Under the pieces are notes generated by a model. The model did not search any database. It was not told where the DNA came from and saw only the letters and a program-made list of their open reading frames with translations. Positions 35,597 through 44,827 of a stretch of 64,000 bases of DNA are shown here, piece after piece. Position numbers and translations under genes: made by a program. The number at the start of each line of letters is the position of its first letter. Position 1 is the first letter of the stretch. The stretch is from positions 1 through 64,000 of the forward strand of contig CAZLMM010000006.1 in the NCBI GenBank assembly GCA_964560495.1. Direction: 5' to 3'. The DNA comes from UBA5069 sp964560495. Lineage in GTDB: Bacteria; Chloroflexota; Anaerolineae; Caldilineales; Caldilineaceae.

Positions 35597-36004
35597 TTAT
35601 TGACTCAACAAAAGTCGAAGACCGTCGGCGCGATATTGATCGATTGATCTGTCGTGGGTGATCAGAGTGTAGCCGCTTGTAATGGCTTGCCATATGAGCA
35701 AACGGTCGAACGGGTCTCGATGGTCATTTTTTCGTGGCAGTTTGTGATAGGTTGCCAACGAACGACTGTCCAATTCCGCAACTGAAAATCCAGATTCAAG
35801 CAGTCTATCGAGAATTTCACTCGGCTCTGTGTCGCCAAGGTCGAGCTTGCCCAGCGAATATTTGAGAGAGATTTCCCACAGGTTGATGCCCGATATCAGT
35901 TTTGTGTCTATGTCATTTTCGAGAATCTGACGTACAGGTTCCGCAATTTCGTCTGGTTTGAATAGAGACCAGAGAACATAGTGCGTGTCGAGCAGGTAAA
36001 TCAT
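35597..36004 (-). CDS. PIN-domain toxin of a Phd/PIN toxin-antitoxin pair
   Basis: 135 residues: YLLDTHYVLWSLF (first Asp), INLWEISLKYSLGKLDL (conserved Glu), DPFDRLLIWQA (central Asp) and LITHDRSID (last Asp). The D-P-F-D-R-x-L-x-x-Q-A motif is typical of the PIN subgroup paired with Phd antitoxins. It would cleave RNA when freed from its partner. Its ATG overlaps the antitoxin stop by 4 nt (ATGA), so the two are translationally coupled. It is a different subgroup from the VapC at 4090, not a duplicate. Confidence 0.87.
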   Translation of the reverse strand: MIYLLDTHYVLWSLFKPDEIAEPVRQILENDIDTKLISGINLWEISLKYSLGKLDLGDTEPSEILDRLLESGFSVAELDSRSLATYHKLPRKNDHRDPFDRLLIWQAITSGYTLITHDRSIDQYRADGLRLLLSQ

Positions 36005-36234
36005 AGGCCCAACAGCTCTTCCTCTGTCATTTTGAAATCATCATGAATTGTGAAGGATTTATCCTGCAACAATCCCAATCGAATCTTTTTGGTTCTATAG
36101 GCAGCATAGGGAATCAGAACGGCTACGTTCTCTTTTTTCTTTCCATAGCTGATGATGATTTCCTCACCAGACCGGACACGCTCGATCACTTCTGAAAAGT
36201 GAGTTTTGAAGTCACCAACCGTAAATGTATTCAT
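36001..36234 (-). CDS. Phd/YefM-family antitoxin
   Basis: 77 residues from the ATG at 36234 (another in-frame ATG at 36240): MNTFTVGDFKTHFSEVIERV, RSGEEIIISYGKKKENVAVLIP, then a toxin-binding tail ending KMTEEELLGL. This is the standard Phd fold, with an N-terminal DNA-binding dimer and a disordered C-terminal neutralising segment. It would repress its own operon through the palindrome at 36254-36270. The longer open frame starting at 36303 reads through the promoter and is rejected. The ATG at 36234 sits 7 nt after the -10 box, as in the vapB case, so a leaderless transcript is predicted. Confidence 0.87.
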   Translation of the reverse strand: MNTFTVGDFKTHFSEVIERVRSGEEIIISYGKKKENVAVLIPYAAYRTKKIRLGLLQDKSFTIHDDFKMTEEELLGL

Positions 36235-36240
36235 GTGCAT

Positions 36241-36270
36241 AATATAGCATGTTCTTGACAACTTGTCAAG
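36241..36270 (-). promoter_or_regulatory. Phd/PIN promoter with operator palindrome
   Basis: On the minus strand: TTGACA (36269-36264), a 17-bp spacer and TATATT (36246-36241). The perfect palindrome CTTGACAA-C-TTGTCAAG (36254-36270) covers the -35 box and part of the spacer, which is where an autorepressing antitoxin would bind. Confidence 0.8.
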
Positions 36271-36343
36271 AAAAAACATCTTTACGTTCCAACAGGCTGA
36301 CAAGTTGAGTTTGGAGCCACGGGTAACGTGCCTTTATTCTTTT

Positions 36344-36475
36344 GGGTGCATTCAAAGTTAGTTTGCTGTAGGGGCTTGAACGGCGGCGGCAAAGCTTCGC
36401 GGTTACGAAAGGATGACTTCGCCGCCGTTCAAGCCCCTACGGAATGACCACCCGTAACTGATTTTGAACACACCC
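36344..36475. mobile_element. 132-bp MITE with terminal inverted repeats and 9-bp target duplication
   Basis: The ends are GGGTGCATTCAAA at 36344 and the inverted equivalent at 36475 (consensus GGGTGYRTTCAAA then near-matching TTAGTT). Inside, a perfect 20-bp inverted repeat (36368-36387 and 36421-36440) makes the whole unit foldable into one long hairpin. TATTCTTTT is present directly on both sides (36335-36343 and 36476-36484), a 9-bp target-site duplication. It has no coding capacity, so it is a non-autonomous element moved by a transposase encoded elsewhere. Confidence 0.88.
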
Positions 36476-36491
36476 TATTCTTTTCATTCGC

Positions 36492-36521
36492 TGGCAAGCC
36501 GCCAGCTTTCCGTGGTATACT
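36492..36521 (+). promoter_or_regulatory. Candidate promoter for the defence operon
   Basis: TATACT at 36516-36521 is a good -10 box, with TGGCAA (36492-36497) 18 bp upstream as a weak -35. A second -10-like box, TTATACT, occurs near 36695. About 250 bp of leader would separate the first from the helicase start. The MITE ends only 8 bp before the first -35. Confidence 0.4.
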
Positions 36522-36631
36522 GACGCCCAATTCGCCAAACGCTTCGTCAAGCCATGAACGACGCCTCACGCTTCTCTTGGATCAGTGCAAGACCTCGCCA
36601 GCGACGTTCGGCTTGGCATTGAGAGTACATC

Positions 36632-36687
36632 TGCCGGATACGCGCAATTGGAAATGAACGAAACGCCAATCGACAGGGTATCCGGCA
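36632..36687 (+). promoter_or_regulatory. Inverted repeat in the operon leader, candidate operator
   Basis: TGCCGGATAC (36632-36641) and GTATCCGGCA (36678-36687) are a perfect 10-bp inverted pair separated by 36 bp. The spacing allows two dimer-binding half-sites on one DNA face or a long-loop RNA stem. No regulator gene is adjacent. Confidence 0.45.
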
Positions 36688-36709
36688 TCAATCGTTATAC
36701 TTCGCTCTG

Positions 36710-36754
36710 TTTGAAACCAGGAGTTTTTGAACTATGAAAACTCCAGGTTTCAAA
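36710..36754 (+). promoter_or_regulatory. Stem-loop just upstream of the helicase start
   Basis: The arms 36710-36727 and 36737-36754 pair over 18 bp with a single mismatch across a 9-nt loop. The stem ends 20 nt before the ATG at 36775, so in the mRNA it would form right before the start region. It could be an attenuator, a translational control element or a REP-like repeat. Confidence 0.5.
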
Positions 36755-36774
36755 GCAACCGCAGTTTAACTACG

Positions 36775-39350
36775 ATGCTAACCATTGAACAGTTTTGGGG
36801 CGCCGCTGGATTTTCACCCAACCCAGCCCAACGCGCTGCCATTCTGCATGTAGATGGACCGCTCTATCTCCCTGCCGGTCCCGGTTCGGGGAAGACGCGT
36901 GTCCTGCTTTGGCGAACGCTCAACCTGATCGTCTTCCACGCGGTGCCGCCGGAAGCCATCTACCTCTCTACTTTCACTGAAAAAGCAGCGCGGCAACTCA
37001 AAGAAGGCTTACGGGCATTGCTGGGCTTGGCGAGCAATTTCACCGGTCAGCCCTACGACATCTCACAGATGTACGTGGGAACGGTTCACTCTCTCTGTCA
37101 GCGGCTGATCTTGGATCGACGTCTCTACAACAATCGACAGCGAGGACGTCCGCCGATCTTGGTGGATGAATTGGGCCAGTACTTTCACCTGTACCGGCCC
37201 AACCGCTGGGAGGCATTCTGCCTGGCGGCCGGGTTCGATGGCGACGCCGTGCGCGACATCAACATCCTCTTTGATGAACGTCAGCATCCTGGTTCTCGCC
37301 ACTACGCAGCGACGCACACGCTATCACTCTTCAATCGTCTGTCGGAAGAATGCCTGCTGCCCGACCGGCTTTCGTCACAAATCGAGAATCCAACTTTGGC
37401 CGCGTTGGTGCGCATGTACGCAGCCTACATGGCTTCGCTACGCCCAACGGGCCAACCAGCCAGCACAGATTTTGCCCTTTTGCAGCAAGAGGCGCTGAAC
37501 GTTTTGAACGGCCAAAACGGGGCAAACCCAGTCTTCCAGCACGTCATCGTGGACGAATACCAGGACACGAACACGATCCAGGAGCGGCTCTTCTTCCGAC
37601 TGGCCCAGGGAAGTCGCAATCTGTGCGTCGTAGGCGACGACGACCAGGCCCTCTACCGTTTCCGTGGCGCAACCGTGGAGAATTTTGTCCAGTTCCCTCA
37701 TCGCTGCAAAACCGCCTTCGGCGTGGAACCGGTCGCCATTCCGCTGGTTACTAACTACCGTTCTCGTCGAGCCATCGTTGACTTCTATACCCGCTTCGTC
37801 GCCCAGTGTGATTGGCGCAACCCCACTGGCGGCCATTTCCGGGTTGTCAGCAAACAGATCGGGGCGTTTAGTCAAGATGCTGGTGTAGCCGTGGTGGCCA
37901 GCACACCGGCTGCGCCAGATCAAGTGGCCGCAGAGATCGCCCATCTGGTCAAGCGCCTGTTGGATGAAGGGAAGGTAGAGAACCCGAACCAGATCGCGTT
38001 CCTCTTTCCCTCGCTCAAATCGGCGATGGTGCAGCGCATGAAGGACGCGCTGGAAGCGCCGGAGATCGGACTGCGCGTCTACGCCCCCCGCGCCGGCACC
38101 TTTCTGGAAGTGCCGGAGTCGGTGGCGCTTTTCGGGCTTTTTCTGCGCATCTTTGGCAAACCTGCCCGCGGTGATTTTGGCGGCGAGGAGTACGAGAACT
38201 ACCGGCGTTGGCTCGACCAAATCGAGGTAGAAGGGGAAAGACTTTGTGACCAAGATCGCCGTCTGGAGGGCTACGTGCGCGATCGTCAGGCCGAGATCAG
38301 CCAAGCGGTTGCGGACTACGGGGCGCTGGTTCACGTGGCCGAACGGCAGGGTTGGCCGCTGGATTCTCCTTACGACCCGCGACGAATGAAACGCCTGCTC
38401 TACGATACGCCAAAACTTTCCGAGACAGCGCGCCGCAAGCTCGGCAGCCCTTACTTCGAGAAGATCATTCAACGGCGCATCGCCGAGGGCCGCCCCTACA
38501 GCTTGAACTACCTTCTGACCAGCATGACTGCCCTGGATTGGGGCATTCTCGATCTCTTCTACCGTTTGTGCGGCTTTGACCATTTGCGAGCCGCGTTCGA
38601 CTTGGCCGAGCGCGCTGAAGACGAAGGACCGATCTGTAACCTGAGCCTGATCTCGCAATATCTGGCCCGTTTCATGGACGAGTACGGTTCCATCATCACG
38701 GCGGTGCTCTTGCAGGATGACGGCATGGCTCGCATCCTCTTCGGTTCTTTCCTTTTCGCTCTTTTTCGCAGGGGCGAGAGTGAATACGAAGACGCCGAAG
38801 ATCCCTTTCCCAAAGGACGTATCCCTTTCCTGACCATTCATCAAGCAAAGGGGTTGGAATTTCCGGTGGTGGTGCTTGGGAACCCCCGCAAAGACACTCA
38901 TCGTGGGCCGCAGCCGGTGGAGCGTCTCGTGCAGCCGTTCCTCGACCGAGACGGCGAGCCGCTGGAGCGCATGGCCGAATTCGACGCGATGCGCATCTTC
39001 TACGTTGCGCTCTCACGCGCTAAGAACCTGCTCGTCATCGCGCACCCCATCGGTAGGGGACAACGGATCAATCCACCTTTTCAGGTGTTGCTGAGTGGGA
39101 ATTTCCCTCGGATTCCACAACTCGATGTAGCAAGCCTGCCCGCGGCACGTCTGCAGATGGATGACACGCCCCATTCCTACTCCTACACCGGGGATTTTCT
39201 CTTCTATCAGCGTTGCCCACGCCAGTACATGATCTTTCGCAAGTACGAATTCGTGCCATCTCGCTCCCAGACGATGATGTTCGGGTCGCTCGTGCATCGC
39301 ACATTGGAGGACCTGCACCAGCTCTTGATTGCTCGCCGGAGTCAACCAGC

Positions 39351-39354
<4 letters not shown>
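36775..39354 (+). CDS. UvrD/PcrA-like SF1A DNA helicase with truncated RecB-like C-terminus
   Basis: 859 residues from ATG 36775; an upstream TTG at 36727 lies inside a hairpin and is unlikely. The helicase motifs are complete: GPGSGKTRVL (Walker A, about residue 35), LSTFTEKAARQLKEGL (Ia), DEYQDTN (II, about 259), GDDDQALYRFRGA (III), VTNYRSRRAIVDFY (IV), TIHQAKGLEFPVVVLGN (V, about 688) and YVALSRAKN (VI, about 742). The last 50 residues, YTGDFLFYQRCPRQY and FGSLVHRTLEDLHQ, are the opening of a RecB/Cas4-type nuclease domain: its first Cys and its His motif. The rest of that domain is encoded by the next gene, whose ATG overlaps this stop (ATGA). First gene of the defence operon; expected to translocate on and unwind invading or damaged DNA. 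Confidence 0.88.
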
Positions 39355-40163
<809 letters not shown>

Positions 40164-40243
40164 ATCCCTGAATGCAGACGAGATGTCGAGAATCGACAAC
40201 TTTTGCGATCGTGCCGGTTTGAGTCTGTTGGAGAGTTCCCTTG

Positions 40244-43200
40244 ATGACCATTCCTGACATAGATCATGAATCTCCCCGTGAACACATTGCGCGTATTCGC
40301 CGTGAAAAGTTTTCCTTTGACGAGGATGGAAAGATCACAGTCAGAAATCCATTGGCCGCTGACCTTCAAAGATCGGTCAACAACCTCTCGGAGGGTCTCA
40401 ATTCTGAAGATATCCATTTCGTGTTGGAGTTGATCCAAAACGCTGAAGACAATTTCTATCCGCCGGGGTGGTCCCCCCAATTGACATTTTGTATTTTGGC
40501 CGAAGATCCAACCAAAACTCCGGAAGCAGACGGGGCGCTGCTGGTCGTAAATAACGAAGTCGGATTGCGCCCGAACAACGTTGACGCTCTTTGTGCTGTT
40601 GGCAAATCTACAAAGGCAAAGCACCTGGGGTATATCGGGGAGAAAGGTATTGGCTTCAAATCTGTTTTCAAGGTGACAAGACGCCCATATCTCTTTTCGG
40701 CAGGCTACCAGTTTTGTTTCGACCGCGAGCCGGACCCCGAGGCTGGACTGGGATATATTGTGCCTTACTGGGTGGATTCACTTGCGCCCGATTCTGAGAT
40801 ACGGGTAGACGGAACACGGATCCTGCTGCCCCTGTATACAGAAAAACGAAAGCATGTGACCGAGCAACTCAAGCGCATTGCCCCAGAGACAATTCTCTTC
40901 CTCACCAAGTTGGAGGGACTCACCGTTGAAGCGCCGGAAACAACGCCCCTTCGATTGGTAGCCGACAAGAGCGCATGGCCGCAAGTTGTTCTGAAGAACG
41001 ATTACAAACCAGCGTCATACTGGGTTCACCGAAAAAACGTAGAGCGTCCAGCCAATCTCGTTGAGGAGAAGCGGCCAAAAATCGACTCGCGAGATGTCAG
41101 TGTGGCATTCCCACTCGAAGTCGACCCAGCCCCGACATACTCTGTGTTCGCCTATTTGCCAACGGAAATGAAGTCGGGGTATCCATTCCTGATCAATGCC
41201 GATTTCATTCTTGCGTCAAATCGGGAGACGATTCTAGTTGATCGGCCCTGGAACCTGTGGTTGCGTGATCAGATTGCGCCCTGTTTTGTAGAAGGCTTTG
41301 AGGCATTGATTTCAAAACCAAAATTTCGCCGCCAGGCGTATCAATTCATTCCTCTCAATGATGATGTCATTGAGGAGTTCTTTGATGAACCAGTAGATAC
41401 AATTCAGCAGGAATTGAAAAAACGACCCGTCGTTTGGACGATAAATGGCAACAAGCCAGTTCTTCCTGGCAATTCCCGCCTGGCGCCGACTGTCTTCCGC
41501 CAACTGCTTGGGAAAGGCCAACCTCTTCCGCAGCAACTGAATCACACGCCACTGGTGCATCCCCAACTGGAACGATTCAGCAAACAGCTGCGCGCCATTG
41601 GTGTGACATCGCTGCAACCTGGCGAGGTGCGCTCCTGTCTGCAAGACCGAGATTGGTTGGTCGAGAAGTCGCCGGAATGGTTTGCAAAGCTCTACACATT
41701 CCTCCAGCAAGAAAAGTGGCGCGTGCCTCAGAGTTACGGGCGCGAAGCGAAAACACTTGTTGGGTTGCCGATTATCCCCACCAGCGATGGTCGGTTGGTA
41801 ACAGTTGGCGAGGGCACGGTCTACTTACCGGAGCCAGACGCGGAAGCTCTGGCGCACGAGCATTCTGAACTTCTTGGCGGTCTGGGGGCAGCAGCATTCC
41901 TTGATGTCGATCTCTACCGTCTTCTTGAGGGCAAGAGGGAGCTTCTGGATTGGGTCAAACGCGAGCTTGTGCGCACGTGGACGTCTGACGCGTATTGCCG
42001 AGATCTGGTCAAGGCGATTGGTGAAAGCTGGTCGCGCCTTCCCGTGCCCAATCTTGTGCAAGCTACGAAGCTGGTGAGAGACTTGGCGGCTAGTATTGCG
42101 GGCGCCAACATCCGCGAGTTGTGCACTGGGCTGCCGCTACGTCTCCAAAACGGTGCGGTGGCAACAATTCAGCGGTATAGTGCTGATGAACTCGTAACAC
42201 CCGCCAACCTTGAACTGGAGAATGGCTGGCAACTGGCCTTTCCTGATATGACGGACCGCCAGGAAATGCGAATCGTATCTGACTGCTATCTGGATGAATG
42301 CGATGATCCAGGAGATCGCAAATTGTGGGCCGACTTCTTCGCAGCGATTGGATTGACGAATGTACCAGTTCCCAGGCGTTCCTGGACGTTCGACTTCTGT
42401 AGCTCGCCACCTGACGACATGCCGATAGAGCTGCGCAAGCAGGTCCGAAGTCTGTCACCTTACAGCAGACATACATACACAGTCTCTGATATACGAGTCC
42501 CTACTTGGTTGGAACGCTCCGACACGACTCATGAGGATCCTTCCATTCTCCATCAACGGTCGCTTGCTCTTCTTGACTGGCTACGGCGGGCCTGGGATCG
42601 AGGCGTGAAAGCTCATGCTCGTCTTGAGTGGTTCCACCGTAGACGGCAATCCGAAAATCTCGACTCACACCTTCCATTTGCACTCCGCACTGCCAGTTGG
42701 CTTCCAACTACCCAAGGGGTTCTCCGCCCCATGGAGGCATTTCTCGACCGCAAGGAAACTCGCGAGATCTTTGGCGATACGATTCCCTACGCCGCTGAAG
42801 AGATCAAACCGGAGATTGCGGAATGGATCGGCCTGCGGATTTCCGCCACTGCACAAGATGTGCTCGCCTTTCTGACTTCACTTGCCGATCATCCTGCCGA
42901 AAGAGTGGATCGCGATCTCATCGAGCGCATCTACTCATTCCTGATGGAACGCTGGCGCAATGACAGAGAACAACGAAGGAGTGGGAGCACCGCATTTGCT
43001 GCCAGTCCGCTGATCCGTGTTGAGCGTCCATCACCGCGCTGGACACACGCCAAGGACGTTATCTGGACTGACCGGTCGAATGTGTTCGGCGACGACTTTG
43101 CCTACCTAGAGCTCAATTTTCCGTCTCGCTTGCGGGAATTTTTCGTTGAACAACTCGGTGTTCGCGCCGATGTTGATGACAAGTTGTACGGGCAACAGTG

Positions 43201-44827
43201 GCTCAAACGCCAACAAGAGGAGAACCCAGACCCCAAACGCGTCGAGGCGGCGCTGGAGCGCATCTTCCCGATTCTCAAGAGGGTTGCGGAAGCGGACAAG
43301 CAAGACATCTGGTGGGGCGACTTCTTGTCTCATGCCCAGATCTGGACTCAGGACGATCGATTTCAGCGGCCGGCAGAAGTCTTTGTTCCCGATGACGGCG
43401 CCCTCAAGAAATTGATGGATGGCGTAGGCGTACCGTTTGCCTGGCGTCCATCCAACGACAGCTTTGCCGATTTCCAGGCTCTCTACCGGGCCATGGGGGT
43501 GCGTTCACTTGTAGCAAACACGGTATGCCGGCTTGGTGCAGACGTCGACCCCGCCGGCGTTCCGCATGGAGAAGAGCGCTTTCTCACCGATGCAGCCAAG
43601 CGGGGAATCTGCATATATCTCTGGCACACGGCCAAGGATGAATACGAGCGACTACGCAAGGATGGCGTTCTGCAAGCATTCCTGGTCGCAGGTGAGGCAA
43701 CGGTTGACAACCTCGAGTTGCGCTACACCCTCGAACATTTTCAGATTGCGGACAACGAAGCTGTGGCTTATTTTGACCGGGGGGCAGGCAAGCTCTATCT
43801 GTCATCTGTGGCCTCGCCCGAAGAACAAGATGTGGAAGTGCCTGCAATTCTGGCGCGAGCGCTGACGCAGGGGCGCACGAACCGCTCGCTGGAAGACTTC
43901 ATCAGGGGAATTCTGGGTAAGTCAACAAGACACCTGGACCTCCTAAGCCAGAAGAACGACTGGCGCCTGCCGCTGGAAGAACGGGAGTGGCTTGAGCACG
44001 CCATCGCCGGCCAATTGGACTGGCTTACCACAGCCGAAGAAGACGAAGGGCCGGGGGATGAGGTATTTCCAACCGTAGCGCCCTCTCCTGTTCTTCACCA
44101 GGCTGACACTTCTCTTCCAGTGGAAAAACCGTCGCAAGTTAACCCGCTGCAAGTGGAACGGCCCGGCCAGTCAACTGGCGAACGGCCATTGGGTAGCCCA
44201 ATTGGTGGATATCACCAACCCGAAGAGACACAGTCCCCCAGTCGGTCGGGAGGACAGATGCAGCCAGAGCCTCACAGGGCGCACCCTGTTGAGAGCACGG
44301 AAACGCCATCGAAAGACGATCGCAGCGAATCCCCTACTGAAAGCCAGCCGCGCGGACGCAGGCCAGTCTATTTGATGCCAGCGGGGCAGACAGAAGGCGG
44401 GAGGGGCGGCGTCGATGGTGAGAAGATCGAAGCGATCGAACGGGCAGGGATCGATGCAGTCATGATGTATGAGCGGGCGCATGGTCGTAAACCGCAAGAG
44501 CTTGGGCACAATCATCCGGGCTGGGACATCGACTCTTTTGCACTGTCTTCTCTGGTGGACGCAATCCCTGACCGGCGCATCGAAGTGAAGGCCAAGGCTG
44601 GCGAGTGGGACGATTGGGGCGTGGCATTGACGCCCACAGAATATGAGAGCGCCTTTCGCCATCGTGAAACATACTATCTCTACGTTGTTGAGAATGCACT
44701 GGACGGTGAAAAGCGTCGCATCTACATCTACCACAATCCGGCGGCCAAAGTCGACGAATTCTGCTTTGACGGCGGCTGGCGCGCCTACGCTGACGAGACA
44801 ACGGAACAAAAGACGAGCGCCCAATGA
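40244..44827 (+). CDS. Sacsin-type HATPase fused to a C-terminal DUF3883 (NO VEIN) nuclease-like domain
   Basis: 1,527 residues from ATG 40244, with GGAGAG 8 nt upstream. The N-terminus is a GHKL ATPase of the sacsin/MORC-like group: ELIQNAEDN (the Asn box, about residue 62-70), LLVVNNEVGL and GEKGIGFKSVF (about 132-142). The middle 1,100 residues show no motif I recognise. The end (about 1400-1520; IDAVMMYERAHGRKPQELGH, GWDIDSF, RRIEVKAKAGEW, VALTPTEYESA, YYLYVVENA) is DUF3883, with the Asp and E-x-K arrangement of a restriction-endonuclease-like fold. Such ATPases are known next to restriction-modification genes. The stop overlaps the Mod start (ATGA). The gene is visibly lower in GC than its neighbours, suggesting separate acquisition. 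Confidence 0.82.
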   Translation: MTIPDIDHESPREHIARIRREKFSFDEDGKITVRNPLAADLQRSVNNLSEGLNSEDIHFVLELIQNAEDNFYPPGWSPQLTFCILAEDPTKTPEADGALLVVNNEVGLRPNNVDALCAVGKSTKAKHLGYIGEKGIGFKSVFKVTRRPYLFSAGYQFCFDREPDPEAGLGYIVPYWVDSLAPDSEIRVDGTRILLPLYTEKRKHVTEQLKRIAPETILFLTKLEGLTVEAPETTPLRLVADKSAWPQVVLKNDYKPASYWVHRKNVERPANLVEEKRPKIDSRDVSVAFPLEVDPAPTYSVFAYLPTEMKSGYPFLINADFILASNRETILVDRPWNLWLRDQIAPCFVEGFEALISKPKFRRQAYQFIPLNDDVIEEFFDEPVDTIQQELKKRPVVWTINGNKPVLPGNSRLAPTVFRQLLGKGQPLPQQLNHTPLVHPQLERFSKQLRAIGVTSLQPGEVRSCLQDRDWLVEKSPEWFAKLYTFLQQEKWRVPQSYGREAKTLVGLPIIPTSDGRLVTVGEGTVYLPEPDAEALAHEHSELLGGLGAAAFLDVDLYRLLEGKRELLDWVKRELVRTWTSDAYCRDLVKAIGESWSRLPVPNLVQATKLVRDLAASIAGANIRELCTGLPLRLQNGAVATIQRYSADELVTPANLELENGWQLAFPDMTDRQEMRIVSDCYLDECDDPGDRKLWADFFAAIGLTNVPVPRRSWTFDFCSSPPDDMPIELRKQVRSLSPYSRHTYTVSDIRVPTWLERSDTTHEDPSILHQRSLALLDWLRRAWDRGVKAHARLEWFHRRRQSENLDSHLPFALRTASWLPTTQGVLRPMEAFLDRKETREIFGDTIPYAAEEIKPEIAEWIGLRISATAQDVLAFLTSLADHPAERVDRDLIERIYSFLMERWRNDREQRRSGSTAFAASPLIRVERPSPRWTHAKDVIWTDRSNVFGDDFAYLELNFPSRLREFFVEQLGVRADVDDKLYGQQWLKRQQEENPDPKRVEAALERIFPILKRVAEADKQDIWWGDFLSHAQIWTQDDRFQRPAEVFVPDDGALKKLMDGVGVPFAWRPSNDSFADFQALYRAMGVRSLVANTVCRLGADVDPAGVPHGEERFLTDAAKRGICIYLWHTAKDEYERLRKDGVLQAFLVAGEATVDNLELRYTLEHFQIADNEAVAYFDRGAGKLYLSSVASPEEQDVEVPAILARALTQGRTNRSLEDFIRGILGKSTRHLDLLSQKNDWRLPLEEREWLEHAIAGQLDWLTTAEEDEGPGDEVFPTVAPSPVLHQADTSLPVEKPSQVNPLQVERPGQSTGERPLGSPIGGYHQPEETQSPSRSGGQMQPEPHRAHPVESTETPSKDDRSESPTESQPRGRRPVYLMPAGQTEGGRGGVDGEKIEAIERAGIDAVMMYERAHGRKPQELGHNHPGWDIDSFALSSLVDAIPDRRIEVKAKAGEWDDWGVALTPTEYESAFRHRETYYLYVVENALDGEKRRIYIYHNPAAKVDEFCFDGGWRAYADETTEQKTSAQ

